Origin: Actinomycetes bacterium
GTDB taxonomy: Bacteria; Actinomycetota; Acidimicrobiia; Acidimicrobiales; Acidimicrobiaceae
Length of the DNA: 50,831 bases
Direction: 5' to 3'
Assembly (NCBI GenBank): GCA_021786375.1
Contig: JAJYNL010000076.1
Span: 1-50,831, forward strand
Position numbers and translations under genes: made by a program. Below are positions 25,392 to 33,804 of the stretch, in pieces (position 1 is the first letter of the stretch; each line of letters opens with the position of its first letter). The notes under the pieces were generated by a model. The model saw nothing but the letters and a program-made list of their open reading frames with translations, was not told the origin of the DNA and made no database searches.

Positions 25392-27707
25392 TCACCCTAT
25401 GTCCGTGCCCGGGGCGGAGAAGCTGCGGAGGTGACCGTAAAGCGTGGAGCGCTGCACCAGACGGCGGCCGAGAGGCGATGTTATTGACAGGAAATCCTCC
25501 ATGCCGAGTGCCTGCCCGTGCGAGGCGCCGGCGGCACGGGAGATGTTCTCCTCCATGAGTGTGCCACCGAGGTCGTTCGCTCCCGATCGCAGAAGTTCCT
25601 GAGCACCCGCCACTCCCATCTTTACCCACGATGCCTGGATGTTGGGAATCGTCGAGGCATATGCGATGCGCCCGACCGCGTGCATGAGCACCGCTTCGCG
25701 GAAAGTTGGGCCCCGCCGAGCCAGCTTGCGCATGTAGATCGGGGTGGCCATGTGCACGAAGGGGAGTGGAACGAACTCGGTGAAGCCGCCTGTCCTCTTC
25801 TGCAGGTCGCGCGTCAGCGTCATGTGCTTGGCCCAGGAAGCCGGACGCTCAAGCGAACCGAACATGATGGTGACATTGGAGTTCAACCCCACCGAATGTG
25901 CGGCTCGGTGTACCTCCAGCCAGGTCTCCGTGCGGATCTTGTCGGGACACAATACCTCGCGCACCTCGTCATCCAGGATCTCTGCCGCCGTGCCCGGCAG
26001 GGTGCGCAGGCCGGCTTCCTTGAGGAGGCGGAGATAATCCTCCAGTTCCAGCCCCGCACGACGAGCGCCTTCGTAGACCTCCAGCGCGCTGAAGGCGTGA
26101 ACATGCATCGCCGGTACCGCGGCTTTCACGGTGCGCACAACTTCCAGGTAGTACTCCGCGTCGAAGTCGGGATGGATGCCTCCCTGCAGGCACACTTCCG
26201 TTGCACCCGCCTCGGCCGCCTCGGTGACGCGCTGGGCCAGATCGTCCATGGTGAGGGTGTAGGGCGCACCTCTGAGGTTGAGCGAGAGCGGTCCCTTGGA
26301 GAAGGCGCAGAAGCGGCAGCGGAAGGTGCAGATGTTTGTGTAGTTGATGTTGCGGTTTACCACGAAGGTCACGTCGTCGCCGACGATTCGTTCGCGCAGG
26401 GTGTCGGCGACCTCGGCGATGCGCCGCACGTCGTTCCCCCGCGCGGCGAACAGCGCCCCGATCTGGGTGCTGTCGGGCTCATGCCCGGCCTCGACCGCCT
26501 CGAGAAGCTCGGCCAGCGCGCCTGCTCCGGTACCGGTTCGTGGCCGGAAGATGGCCAGGCTGGTGGGCAGGGGGCGGTCTTCGAAGAGCGACGGCGCAGG
26601 AGCGTCCCCTCCCGAGACCCAACGGTCCTCGCGCGCATAACCGGCGGCATCCGTGTGGTCGAGCACCGGGAAGCGTGCCTCCTCGGCAAGCCAGCGCCGG
26701 GGGTCGGTTGCGAACTCAGGGTAAATCGGCAGTCTGGGGACAAGGTTGAAGCCCAGTCCCTCAACCTGGCGGGCGAGTTTGTCAAGATGCGGCCAGGGGC
26801 GTTCCGGGTTGACGTGGTCGATGGTGACCGGCGAGATTCCGCCCAGGTCGTCGATTCCCGCCGCCACGAGCTCGTCTATGTCGTCACTCAGATTCGGCGG
26901 TGCCTGCAGGTGCACGCCGGGTGGCAATACGAGGCGCGCAAGGGCGATGGTGCGAAGGAAGGACTCCCTTTCTGCGGGCGGTGCCGAGGCGAGGCGGGTC
27001 CGCGGCTTGGGCAGGAAGTTCTGGATGATGACCTCCTGGACGTGGCCGTACTCCTCGGCCAGCTCCGCAAGTGCGCGCAGGGCGCCAACTCGATCCTGCT
27101 CCGTATCCCCTATGCCGACCAGAAGGCCGGTGGTGAAGGGGATCGACAACTCTCCTGCGGCTTTGATCGTTGCCAGGCGGCGCTCCGGAGACTTGTCCGG
27201 CGCGGCCCGATGAGCCTCGAGGTCAGACCGGATGCTTTCCAACATCATTCCTTGCGAGACCGAGGCAGGACGCAGCACCGCGAGCTCGTCCTTGGTCAGT
27301 GCCCCCGCGTTCAAGTGGGGTAGTAGGCCGAACTCGGTCATGGTGCGGGCGGCCACCGAGGCAAGGTAGTCAACCGTGGAGGCGTGGCCGTTTGCCTCCA
27401 GCCACTTCCTTGCCTCCGCCCAGCGGTTCTCGGGCCTCTCGCCCAGCGTGAAGAGGGCTTCGTGGCAGTTGGCGTCAACCCCGGCCTCGGCAATCGCCCG
27501 CACCTCGTCAGCGGAGAGAAAGGGTGATTCCACCTGGCTGGGTCGTCGAACGAAGGTGCAGTACCCGCAGGCGTCGTTGCAGAGCCTGGTGAGGGGGATG
27601 AAGACTTTGGGGCTGAAAGTCAGGTAGCGCCCGGCACGCGAGTCGCGTGCCTTGGCAGCCCGCGACATCAGCTCGGAGGTCGACAAAGCCGTGAGATCAG
27701 AATCCAT
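25392..27707 (-). CDS. fbiC: FO synthase FbiC (fused CofG-CofH, 771 aa)
   Basis: Makes 7,8-didemethyl-8-hydroxy-5-deazariboflavin (FO), the chromophore of coenzyme F420, from tyrosine and 5-amino-6-ribitylaminouracil. Two radical-SAM domains are fused, as usual in actinobacteria. The N-terminal CofG-like half has Cys43/47/50 in CNDACGYC. The C-terminal CofH-like half has Cys460/464/467 in CTFRCRFC, followed by AFSKGP and CLQGGIHPDF. The length is typical. It lies in a minus-strand run after pgl, pgi and tal. This ties F420 supply to sugar-phosphate metabolism and suggests an F420-dependent glucose-6-phosphate dehydrogenase elsewhere in the genome (inference). Confidence 0.96.
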   Translation of the reverse strand: MDSDLTALSTSELMSRAAKARDSRAGRYLTFSPKVFIPLTRLCNDACGYCTFVRRPSQVESPFLSADEVRAIAEAGVDANCHEALFTLGERPENRWAEARKWLEANGHASTVDYLASVAARTMTEFGLLPHLNAGALTKDELAVLRPASVSQGMMLESIRSDLEAHRAAPDKSPERRLATIKAAGELSIPFTTGLLVGIGDTEQDRVGALRALAELAEEYGHVQEVIIQNFLPKPRTRLASAPPAERESFLRTIALARLVLPPGVHLQAPPNLSDDIDELVAAGIDDLGGISPVTIDHVNPERPWPHLDKLARQVEGLGFNLVPRLPIYPEFATDPRRWLAEEARFPVLDHTDAAGYAREDRWVSGGDAPAPSLFEDRPLPTSLAIFRPRTGTGAGALAELLEAVEAGHEPDSTQIGALFAARGNDVRRIAEVADTLRERIVGDDVTFVVNRNINYTNICTFRCRFCAFSKGPLSLNLRGAPYTLTMDDLAQRVTEAAEAGATEVCLQGGIHPDFDAEYYLEVVRTVKAAVPAMHVHAFSALEVYEGARRAGLELEDYLRLLKEAGLRTLPGTAAEILDDEVREVLCPDKIRTETWLEVHRAAHSVGLNSNVTIMFGSLERPASWAKHMTLTRDLQKRTGGFTEFVPLPFVHMATPIYMRKLARRGPTFREAVLMHAVGRIAYASTIPNIQASWVKMGVAGAQELLRSGANDLGGTLMEENISRAAGASHGQALGMEDFLSITSPLGRRLVQRSTLYGHLRSFSAPGTDIG

Positions 27708-27769
27708 ACGCCAACTTTAGGCCGCCCGTGGGGTTGTGGGCGAGAGCGCCGCCCTGCGGGCGCGGGCGA

Positions 27770-28510
27770 TCACGCCATTGCCGCCTGTGCCTCGCGGTCA
27801 ACGACCACCACAAGGCGCTTGGGTTGGAGATGACCGGCGGGGTAGGAGGCGGGGTCTTCGAGCACCGCCTTTAGCACTTGCCCCTTGGGGGCACCGGTGG
27901 CGCCAAGGATGACGAGGTCCGCCTGGTCGATGTAATCCATCGTTACCGAAAGCCTGAGATGGTGGTTAAGGCCGGTGGCGTCCAAGGAGACCTGACATTC
28001 GGGGGTGGCGAGTGCGAGATCCGCCGGATGCGGGAAGATCGAGGCCACATGTCCGTCCGGGCCTAGTCCGAGGTGTACGATTCGCGGCCGCGGCGCCGCC
28101 AGAAGCTCCAGGCCCCACCAAACGAGAATCTCCCCGAGGGCCTGTTCAGAGGGGATCTCGCCCTGGGCGGCCGAGGTGCGGAGTTCGTCCGCGAAGGCCC
28201 GAACCGGGGAGAGAATCTCGCCCGTGCCTTTTGGTGCCCCCGCGATGGCGTCCAGCATCGACGTATTCGAATCGGGATCACCGAGTGGCACAACGCGCTC
28301 ATCCCCCACGTACAGGCGAAGGCGCGACAGCGCGGGTTCGCTTGCAATCGCCGGAAAGAGCCTTGGGTATACCAGTTTGGCCTGGGATCCGCCAGTGACA
28401 AGGAGCGAGGCGGGTGCCCCGCGGGCGACTTCGGCGATCAGGCCCAACACTTCTCCTGCAGGGTCGTCACTGGTAATCAGCTCGAAGCTCTCGGATCCCG
28501 CCTTAACCAC
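27770..28510 (-). CDS. pgl: 6-phosphogluconolactonase (246 aa)
   Basis: Hydrolyses 6-phosphogluconolactone to 6-phosphogluconate in the oxidative pentose phosphate pathway. It belongs to the NagB/RpiA/DevB-like fold: LLVTGGSQAKLVYPRL, YVGDERVVPLGDPDSNTSML and VHLGLGPDGHVASIFPH carry the family's substrate residues. The GTG at 28510 follows CTAAGG and lies 9 bp after the pgi stop, so co-translation is likely. No glucose-6-phosphate dehydrogenase gene (zwf/opcA) lies beside it, unlike the common tal-pgi-zwf-opcA-pgl order of actinobacteria. Confidence 0.93.
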   Translation of the reverse strand: MVKAGSESFELITSDDPAGEVLGLIAEVARGAPASLLVTGGSQAKLVYPRLFPAIASEPALSRLRLYVGDERVVPLGDPDSNTSMLDAIAGAPKGTGEILSPVRAFADELRTSAAQGEIPSEQALGEILVWWGLELLAAPRPRIVHLGLGPDGHVASIFPHPADLALATPECQVSLDATGLNHHLRLSVTMDYIDQADLVILGATGAPKGQVLKAVLEDPASYPAGHLQPKRLVVVVDREAQAAMA

Positions 28511-28519
28511 TTTGGCGCC

Positions 28520-29872
28520 TTAGTCCAGAACCACGCGGGTGACTCGCTGGCCGCGCTCGGCGAGTGCAACCGCGTCACCGTCCGCCTGTGCGCGAATGAG
28601 GGTGTTGAAGTTGGTGCCCAGATCCGGAATGGGCACGCTGGCACCGTAGTCTGCCGAGACGATCTGCACCACGTGCGCGAGCTTTGGCCCGCCCTTTTGG
28701 AGCTGACCGGTCGAGTGCAAGTGCCTGGGGGCCAGTCCGGCGGTCACCGGGTGGAGTGGGAGTCGAGCGGCGATGCCGTCGCGAAGCCGGTACAGCTCGT
28801 CCTCCCAGTGCAGCGGCTGGTAGGCGCTGATAGCCACGTACTGGCCTTGGGAAAGTTCGCTCTCCAGGTACCCCGCCAGATCCTCGATACCCGTGCTCGG
28901 CAGCTTGGGATCGAACTTCTCGCCGGCGAGGATGCGCCTGGTGATGGCCTTGGAAACACCAACGTCGGGCTCGTTGAAGGGGTCGATGCCCAGCACGTGG
29001 CCCGCGGCGGCGATCGCCACCTCCATCCCGAAGATGTGCGAGGCGAGCTCGGAGATCCCCTTGGCGGCCACCGGGAGCGTGGAACGCGGATAATCGCCCT
29101 CCTTCGCGGCCACAGGGACCGGAAGAAGCCCCTTGCCCTCCTTGCCGGTGCTCTCGGCCAGTATCTGCTCCGTCCACATTCCAAGGGCGCGATCCTGTTC
29201 GCTCCTGATCAGCTGGACGGGGATGGTTCCGGTCAGCGCTGCCTCCGCTATCTCCGTACCCAGGTCGGCCCAGTGGCTGTGGTCCACCTTGGCCAGCGCC
29301 TCGAACAGTGCTACCAGGTCTATCCCGGCCAGGGCCGCGGGCACAATGCCAAAGTAGGTGAGTGCGGAGAAGCGGCCGCCGACATCCTCGGGAGTGGAGA
29401 AGATTCGCTTGAAGCCGAGTTCGATGGCCGCCTCCGCTAGTGGCGTGCCCGGGTCCGTGATGGCGTAGAAGCGATCAGGGCGGCGCAGCCGTTCGAAGAA
29501 GAAGCGCCTGTACGCCTCGGTCTCGACGGTCGTGCCCGATTTGGATGAGACGATCACTGCGGTATCGGTCAAGGGGATGTCCGCGACCGATCGAGGGTCG
29601 GTGGAATCGATGATCGTCACCTGTCGTTGCGCTCCGCCGTGGTTGGCCAGGAATTCCGCGAAAACCCGGGGGCCGAGACTCGAGCCACCCATGCCGAGTA
29701 CGAGGATGTGTGATTGGTCGACCGATTCCGCCCAGCGGTGCAGGTCGTCGAGCTCCTCCTGAGTCGTCTCGGGGGCTCTCAGCCAGCCGAGCCGATTTGG
29801 CGCCACGCTCGTGTCAACCCATAGCTTTGCGTCACCTTCGAGGATGCGCGTCGCAATATCGCTTGTAGCCAT
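28520..29872 (-). CDS. pgi: Glucose-6-phosphate isomerase, short form (450 aa)
   Basis: Interconverts glucose 6-phosphate and fructose 6-phosphate. Two SIS domains are present. Family stretches are ILVLGMGGSSLGPRVFAEFL (~55-74), VIVSSKSGTTVETEAYRRFF (phosphate loop), EDVGGRFSALTYFG (a divergent form of the GGRFS motif) and GIDPFNEPDVGVSK near the end. At 450 residues it belongs to the shorter bacterial type rather than the ~550-residue form. The ATG at 29872 follows GGGAGAG-type sequence. It is the middle gene of tal-pgi-pgl. Confidence 0.93.
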   Translation of the reverse strand: MATSDIATRILEGDAKLWVDTSVAPNRLGWLRAPETTQEELDDLHRWAESVDQSHILVLGMGGSSLGPRVFAEFLANHGGAQRQVTIIDSTDPRSVADIPLTDTAVIVSSKSGTTVETEAYRRFFFERLRRPDRFYAITDPGTPLAEAAIELGFKRIFSTPEDVGGRFSALTYFGIVPAALAGIDLVALFEALAKVDHSHWADLGTEIAEAALTGTIPVQLIRSEQDRALGMWTEQILAESTGKEGKGLLPVPVAAKEGDYPRSTLPVAAKGISELASHIFGMEVAIAAAGHVLGIDPFNEPDVGVSKAITRRILAGEKFDPKLPSTGIEDLAGYLESELSQGQYVAISAYQPLHWEDELYRLRDGIAARLPLHPVTAGLAPRHLHSTGQLQKGGPKLAHVVQIVSADYGASVPIPDLGTNFNTLIRAQADGDAVALAERGQRVTRVVLD

Positions 29873-29917
29873 GACAGGCTCTCCCTTTCTATGGCCATTG
29901 GCCGCGCGCCGGATGCG

Positions 29918-31033
29918 TTAGGCCCGCGCGCCGGCCTTCTTCTCGATTTCGGACATCAAGCCGGCCCAGGACTTCGAGAAAGCCTCAACCCCTGCCACCT
30001 CGAGCTCGGATGTGACGGCTGAAAGATCGACACCGGCGGCGGGAAGCTGCTCCTCGATCAGGCGGCGAGCCTCAGTGACACTTTCGGTGACCGTCTGTCG
30101 GCGTGGGTCGCCGGAGGCGAGCATCTCCTCCACCGTGGCCAGTGGCATCGTGTTCACGGTGTCGGGGCCGAGGAGATTCTCGACATAGAGGAGTTTCGGA
30201 TAGGCGGGGTTCTTGGTGGAGGTCGAGGCGAAGAGGGGCCGCTGCGGACGGAGCCCGCGTGCGAAGGCCTCGGCGGCCTCGGGCATGGCCGCCATCTCGC
30301 GGAAGGCCACGTAGGCCAGCTTGGCCTGCGCGACGGCGGCCATGCCGGCCAGGTCTCCCCGTCCCGCCTGCACCAGCAGCGGATCGATGGCGGTGTCCAA
30401 TCGAGACACGAAGAACGAGGCCACACTTCCCAGCCGAGAGGGGTCGCCACCGCTTTCCAGAAAGCGCGTGGCGCCCCTAAGGAAGGCCGCGAAGACCTCA
30501 CGGTAGCGCTCGATCGAGAAGATCAGTGTGACGTTTACGCTGACACCCTCGGAAATTGCCTCCTCGATGGGGCCGAGGCCATCGGGGGTGGCGGGGATCT
30601 TGATCATGACGTTTGGTTCCGAGATTGCCTTACGCATCGCCCGCACCGCCGACATCGTCTCTTGCGCCTGGTAGGCAAGGTCGGGATCGACCTCTATCGA
30701 GGCCCAGCCGTCCTTGTGCCCGGTCGCTTCAAAGACCGGCGCCAGGACTTGGGCGGCCTGGGAGATGTCCGACTTCGCCAGTTCGAGCGCGATGGACCGC
30801 GAGTTCATCCCTTGTTCCGAGAGCCGCTTGATCTGCGCGTCGTACAGCTCGGTCGAGGCGATGGCGGCGGCAAAGATAGCGGGGTTGGATGTGAGTCCCA
30901 CGATGCCCTGGGAGACGAGCTCGGCCAGCTTCCCGTTTTCGAACCAGTCGCGGGTGATGTTGTCGATCCAGGGAGACGTTCCCAGTTCGGCCATGCGGAC
31001 CAGGTTTGTGCGATTGGGGACGGATTCTGCCAC
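29918..31033 (-). CDS. tal: Transaldolase (371 aa)
   Basis: Transfers a dihydroxyacetone unit between sugar phosphates in the non-oxidative pentose phosphate pathway. The Schiff-base residue is Lys145 in NVMIKIPATPDG. Other signatures are SPWIDNITRD near residue 20, GIVGLTSNPAIFAAAI (~43-58), SVNVTLIFSIERYREVFAAF and RPLFASTSTKNPAYP. The length fits the ~370-residue actinobacterial subfamily. The ATG at 31033 follows AGGAGGA. It is the first gene of the minus-strand unit; the divergent thioesterase gene starts 131 bp away, so the promoters lie in that gap. Confidence 0.95.
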   Translation of the reverse strand: MAESVPNRTNLVRMAELGTSPWIDNITRDWFENGKLAELVSQGIVGLTSNPAIFAAAIASTELYDAQIKRLSEQGMNSRSIALELAKSDISQAAQVLAPVFEATGHKDGWASIEVDPDLAYQAQETMSAVRAMRKAISEPNVMIKIPATPDGLGPIEEAISEGVSVNVTLIFSIERYREVFAAFLRGATRFLESGGDPSRLGSVASFFVSRLDTAIDPLLVQAGRGDLAGMAAVAQAKLAYVAFREMAAMPEAAEAFARGLRPQRPLFASTSTKNPAYPKLLYVENLLGPDTVNTMPLATVEEMLASGDPRRQTVTESVTEARRLIEEQLPAAGVDLSAVTSELEVAGVEAFSKSWAGLMSEIEKKAGARA

Positions 31034-31164
31034 GGGCGTTCCTCCTGAACTATGCCCACCATCCTACCCCGGCCTCAGGCCCTGGTTGTTTTGACCCTGA
31101 TGCGCAGGGGCGCAATCGCCGATCGCCCCGTTCTGGCCGCGGCGGACCCGCTAATGTGTGGCCT

Positions 31165-31581
31165 ATGCCCGGCTCCCAGCAGCAAGAGCGCGCGACGATC
31201 CAAGTACCCCCGGCTTGCGATCTCACGCTCGGCATGGAGTGTGTCGACAAGTCGGCGCCCGGGGTTTCGGTCTGGCGGATGCGGGCCCACGAGCGTTTCG
31301 CAAACCCTGCGGGCGTGATGCAGGGCGGGTTCATCGCCGCCTTCGTCGACTCGTCCATGGGTGCGGCCACGATCACCTACGCAGGACGCAAGGTCATCTC
31401 CTCCAATACCAACCTTTCTCTCAGCTTCCTAAGGGCGGCGCTCATTGGCTCTGAGCTCGTCTGCACGGCGCGGGTCGTCTCCGGGGGCCAGGCCATTCTC
31501 TTCGTGGAGGCAGAGGTGGTTGACGATGCAGGCCGGCTGGTGGCCAAGGGCCAATCCACCTACTACCTGCGTCCCCGCTGA
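31165..31581 (+). CDS. Hotdog-fold thioesterase, PaaI-like (138 aa)
   Basis: Small acyl-CoA thioesterase of the PaaI/4-hydroxybenzoyl-CoA thioesterase group. The hotdog helix motif NPAGVMQGGFIAAFVDSSMG contains the conserved Asn/Gly/Asp region, and a strand with NTNLSLSFLRAAL and a C-terminal GRLVAKGQSTYYL follow. The ATG at 31165 is chosen to give the normal domain length; its ribosome site is poor, and GTG at 31156 is an alternative. A longer upstream frame reaches into the tal promoter region and is not used. The substrate is unknown. Confidence 0.85.
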   Translation: MPGSQQQERATIQVPPACDLTLGMECVDKSAPGVSVWRMRAHERFANPAGVMQGGFIAAFVDSSMGAATITYAGRKVISSNTNLSLSFLRAALIGSELVCTARVVSGGQAILFVEAEVVDDAGRLVAKGQSTYYLRPR

Positions 31582-31677
31582 GTCGGCTTCGCATCGGTGC
31601 AGGTTGTTGGCTGTCTCCCTTCTGCGGCCGGGCTATTGTGCTTTGGGTAAGGACTACGGAGCAAGGGGCGTGGCGGC

Positions 31678-32010
31678 GTGGCACTCCAGGACCTGTTCAA
31701 GACCAAGAGCCCGTTCGACGAGTTGCGAGCCACCGTCATTGCTTATGTGAAGCAGGAGACGCTGGGGCCCGCAAAGGCGCTTGGCCGTTACCTGGCCTTT
31801 GGCGTGGCCGGGGCAATCACGATCCTTGTCGGCGTATCGCTCCTGCTACTGGCGCTGCTCAGGCTGCTCCAGACCGAAACCGGAACCGCAATGACCGGCA
31901 ACCTGAGCTGGATTCCCTACCTGGTGGTTGCGATCGTCGGGGCTCTGGTCGCAGTCACATCCTTTACGGCGGCGCGGCGTAAGGCGTCCGCGAAGGAGCT
32001 AATGAAATGA
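31678..32010 (+). CDS. Small two-helix membrane protein, phage-holin-like/DUF1469 type (110 aa)
   Basis: Starts with an amphipathic helix (FDELRATVIAYVKQET), then two hydrophobic segments at ~40-62 and ~77-97 joined by a short polar loop, and a basic tail ending RKASAKELMK. This layout matches actinobacterial 'phage holin family' (DUF1469/YqjE-like) proteins, which are not phage genes. The start is the GTG at 31678, about 95 bp after the thioesterase. It leads a row of three small proteins before trmI; together they recall YqjE/YqjD-type sets linked to membrane or ribosome control (inference). Confidence 0.75.
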   Translation: MALQDLFKTKSPFDELRATVIAYVKQETLGPAKALGRYLAFGVAGAITILVGVSLLLLALLRLLQTETGTAMTGNLSWIPYLVVAIVGALVAVTSFTAARRKASAKELMK

Positions 32011-32050
32011 GCGGTCCCGGATTGGCGGCCGCGCGTTGGAGAGGGTTGTG

Positions 32051-32257
32051 ATGGCTGAAACCAAGGTCACCAAGCAAGACCTGCGCGAGAAGTTCTCCCA
32101 GCTCGAGGGGGGCCTGGGGAAGGCACGGGAAGCGGCTGCGCCGTCGCTGCCCATGGTGGCGGTTGGCCTTGGCGTCGCCGTTTTCGTGGTTGGGATGCTG
32201 CTCGGCTTCCGCATGGGCCACAAGAGGAGCGCAATTGTCGAAATCAAGCGCATCTGA
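32051..32257 (+). CDS. Small single-helix membrane protein (68 aa)
   Basis: A charged N-terminus (KVTKQDLREKFSQLEGGLGK) is followed by one membrane segment, roughly residues 33-53 (MVAVGLGVAVFVVGMLLGF), and a short basic tail. The ATG at 32051 follows GGAGAGGG. Its 3' end overlaps the next gene by 23 bp. The layout resembles DUF3618/YqjD-like tail-anchored proteins, which would fit the DUF1469-like neighbour; the family assignment is tentative. Confidence 0.7.
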   Translation: MAETKVTKQDLREKFSQLEGGLGKAREAAAPSLPMVAVGLGVAVFVVGMLLGFRMGHKRSAIVEIKRI

Positions 32258-32471
32258 GAACAAGCGCATTTCGCGCTTCTCCCGCCTGCTGGGAGCTAGC
32301 GCGCAGAAGTTGGCCGCGGGCACCCTTGCGCGCTACTCGCCCGCGGTTCGCTACATCGCTATCGGAGTTTGGGTCTATCGCAAGCTGAAGAAGCGGTCAA
32401 TTGGCCAGAGCACAAAGATCACCTTGAAACCCGGCGACGCCTTTGAAATTCGCAGCAAGCTGCGCAAATGA
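32235..32471 (+). CDS. Small basic protein, unknown function (78 aa)
   Basis: A Lys/Arg/Ser-rich peptide with a weakly hydrophobic middle (SPAVRYIAIGVWVYRKLKKR) and a C-terminal KITLKPGDAFEIRSKLRK. The TTG at 32235 is chosen because AGGAGC precedes it by 4 bases; it overlaps the previous gene by 23 bp. Its TGA overlaps the ATG of trmI (ATGA), which supports real translation and coupling. No family is recognised. Confidence 0.65.
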   Translation: MSKSSASENKRISRFSRLLGASAQKLAAGTLARYSPAVRYIAIGVWVYRKLKKRSIGQSTKITLKPGDAFEIRSKLRK

Positions 32472-33325
32472 ACCAAGTACCTAGCGGGGGGCAGGTCGCC
32501 TCCCCAGGCGGCGCCGACGGCCCCGGGTCCCTTGATGCCGGCCCCGCCACCGAGGCGCCATTCAAGGCGGGTGAGCGCGTTCTCGCCTTTGACGAGAGGC
32601 GCCGTAGCCAACTCATAGTTCTTGTCGCGGGCTCCAAGACGTCCACTCACCTCGGCGCGATCAGCCATGACGACATAATCGGTGCACCGCCCGGCTCGCG
32701 AGTCCGGTCGGGCAAGGAGAAGAATTTCGTCGTGGTCCGTCCGACCTTGGCGGAGGGGATCGAGGCGATGCCGCGTGGCGCCCAGGTGATCTACCCGAAG
32801 GACCTGGGACAGATCCTGATGGCGGCGGACATCAGGCCCGGCCAGCGGGTTCTGGAGTCCGGGGTGGGCTCTGGCGCGCTCTCGATGGCGCTCCTAAACG
32901 CGGGCACATTGGTCACCGGGTTCGAGCTGCGCGAAGACTTCGCCAATCGCGCCCGCAACAACGTGGGAGCGTACCTCGGAGCCCCGGCACTAGCCCGTTA
33001 TGCGGTCCAGCTCCGCGACATCTACGAAGGGGTCGACGGCGGGCCCTACGACCGGGTGCTTCTGGACCTGCCCGAGCCATGGGAAGTGCTCGGCCACCTC
33101 CGGGGCCAGCTTGCGGTGGGGGGAATAGTCCTTGCCTACCAGACGAGCGTCGGCCAGCTGGAGCAGTTCCGGAACCGCTTGCGCGAGCTGGGGTTCATTC
33201 TTCCGCGGACCGTCGAGGTCCTGACGCGAAGCTGGTTCCACTCGGCTCAGGCCTTAAGGCCGGAGCACTCGATGGTGGGGCACACGGGCTTTCTGACCTG
33301 GGCTAGGATGCCTCCGGCCGGGTGA
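32468..33325 (+). CDS. trmI: tRNA (adenine-N1)-methyltransferase TrmI (285 aa)
   Basis: SAM-dependent enzyme that makes m1A in the T loop of tRNA (position 58). An N-terminal ~45-residue Gly/Ala/Pro-rich extension precedes the small beta domain (~30-100). The linker signature is AQVIYPKDLGQILMAADI. The Rossmann motif I is VLESGVGSGALSMALL, and the motif IV-like LLDLPEPWEVL follows. The ATG at 32468 overlaps the stop of the small basic protein gene. Its place just ahead of the Pup-proteasome genes is the usual actinobacterial arrangement (Rv2118c-like). Confidence 0.95.
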   Translation: MNQVPSGGQVASPGGADGPGSLDAGPATEAPFKAGERVLAFDERRRSQLIVLVAGSKTSTHLGAISHDDIIGAPPGSRVRSGKEKNFVVVRPTLAEGIEAMPRGAQVIYPKDLGQILMAADIRPGQRVLESGVGSGALSMALLNAGTLVTGFELREDFANRARNNVGAYLGAPALARYAVQLRDIYEGVDGGPYDRVLLDLPEPWEVLGHLRGQLAVGGIVLAYQTSVGQLEQFRNRLRELGFILPRTVEVLTRSWFHSAQALRPEHSMVGHTGFLTWARMPPAG

Positions 33326-33355
33326 ACCGGAGGGCTGGGTGATGCCCGCCCCGGC

Positions 33356-33592
33356 TCAGTCGTTCTCCACGAAGATGCACTCGCCCGGGCACTCCTCGGA
33401 GGCCTCCACGACCGCGTCCTCGAACTCGGCGGGAACGACGGCCATCTGGGCCGAACCGCCGGGGTTGTTGAAGACGTCGCTGCCGTCCTTCACGTAGGCG
33501 AGCCCATCGTCTTGGAGCGTGAAAACGGAAGGACAGATCTCCTCGCAGAGGCCGTCCCCAGTGCAGAGATCCTGGTCGATCCAGACTTTCAT
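33356..33592 (-). CDS. Single-cluster ferredoxin with Asp ligand position (78 aa)
   Basis: Small electron carrier. The cluster motif is Cys10-x2-Asp13-x2-Cys16-x3-Cys20-Pro with a distant Cys68 (ECPGEC); a further Cys72 is present. Asp in the second ligand position is the pattern of Pyrococcus furiosus-type ferredoxin, which can hold [4Fe-4S] with Asp as a ligand or convert to [3Fe-4S]. The ATG at 33592 has GGAAG upstream. The gene is transcribed against trmI and ARC, and its 5' end shares a ~210-bp spacer with ARC. A partner is not evident here; P450s and the F420 or radical-SAM enzymes are possibilities. Confidence 0.9.
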   Translation of the reverse strand: MKVWIDQDLCTGDGLCEEICPSVFTLQDDGLAYVKDGSDVFNNPGGSAQMAVVPAEFEDAVVEASEECPGECIFVEND

Positions 33593-33804
33593 TTACGCTT
33601 CCTTCTAATTCCTGGGCTCTTGGCGCCAATGCCGACCGAGCCATACGAGGCGGTTCAGGCATATCCGGCCTATGTCACTTAAAACTTAGGGGCGCACCCC
33701 GCAGAAGAGGACACCTTTGTTATTTTCAGGGGCGGGAGTCGGTTTTCACACCCCTTAGCGAGGCGTCGCTTGGGCTGCGCCTGGGTGTAGCGTGAAGTCA
33801 GGAG

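Noticed and set aside
31678-32010. Phage origin of the holin-like gene
   Set aside because: No other phage genes nearby; this family is a normal chromosomal membrane protein in actinobacteria.
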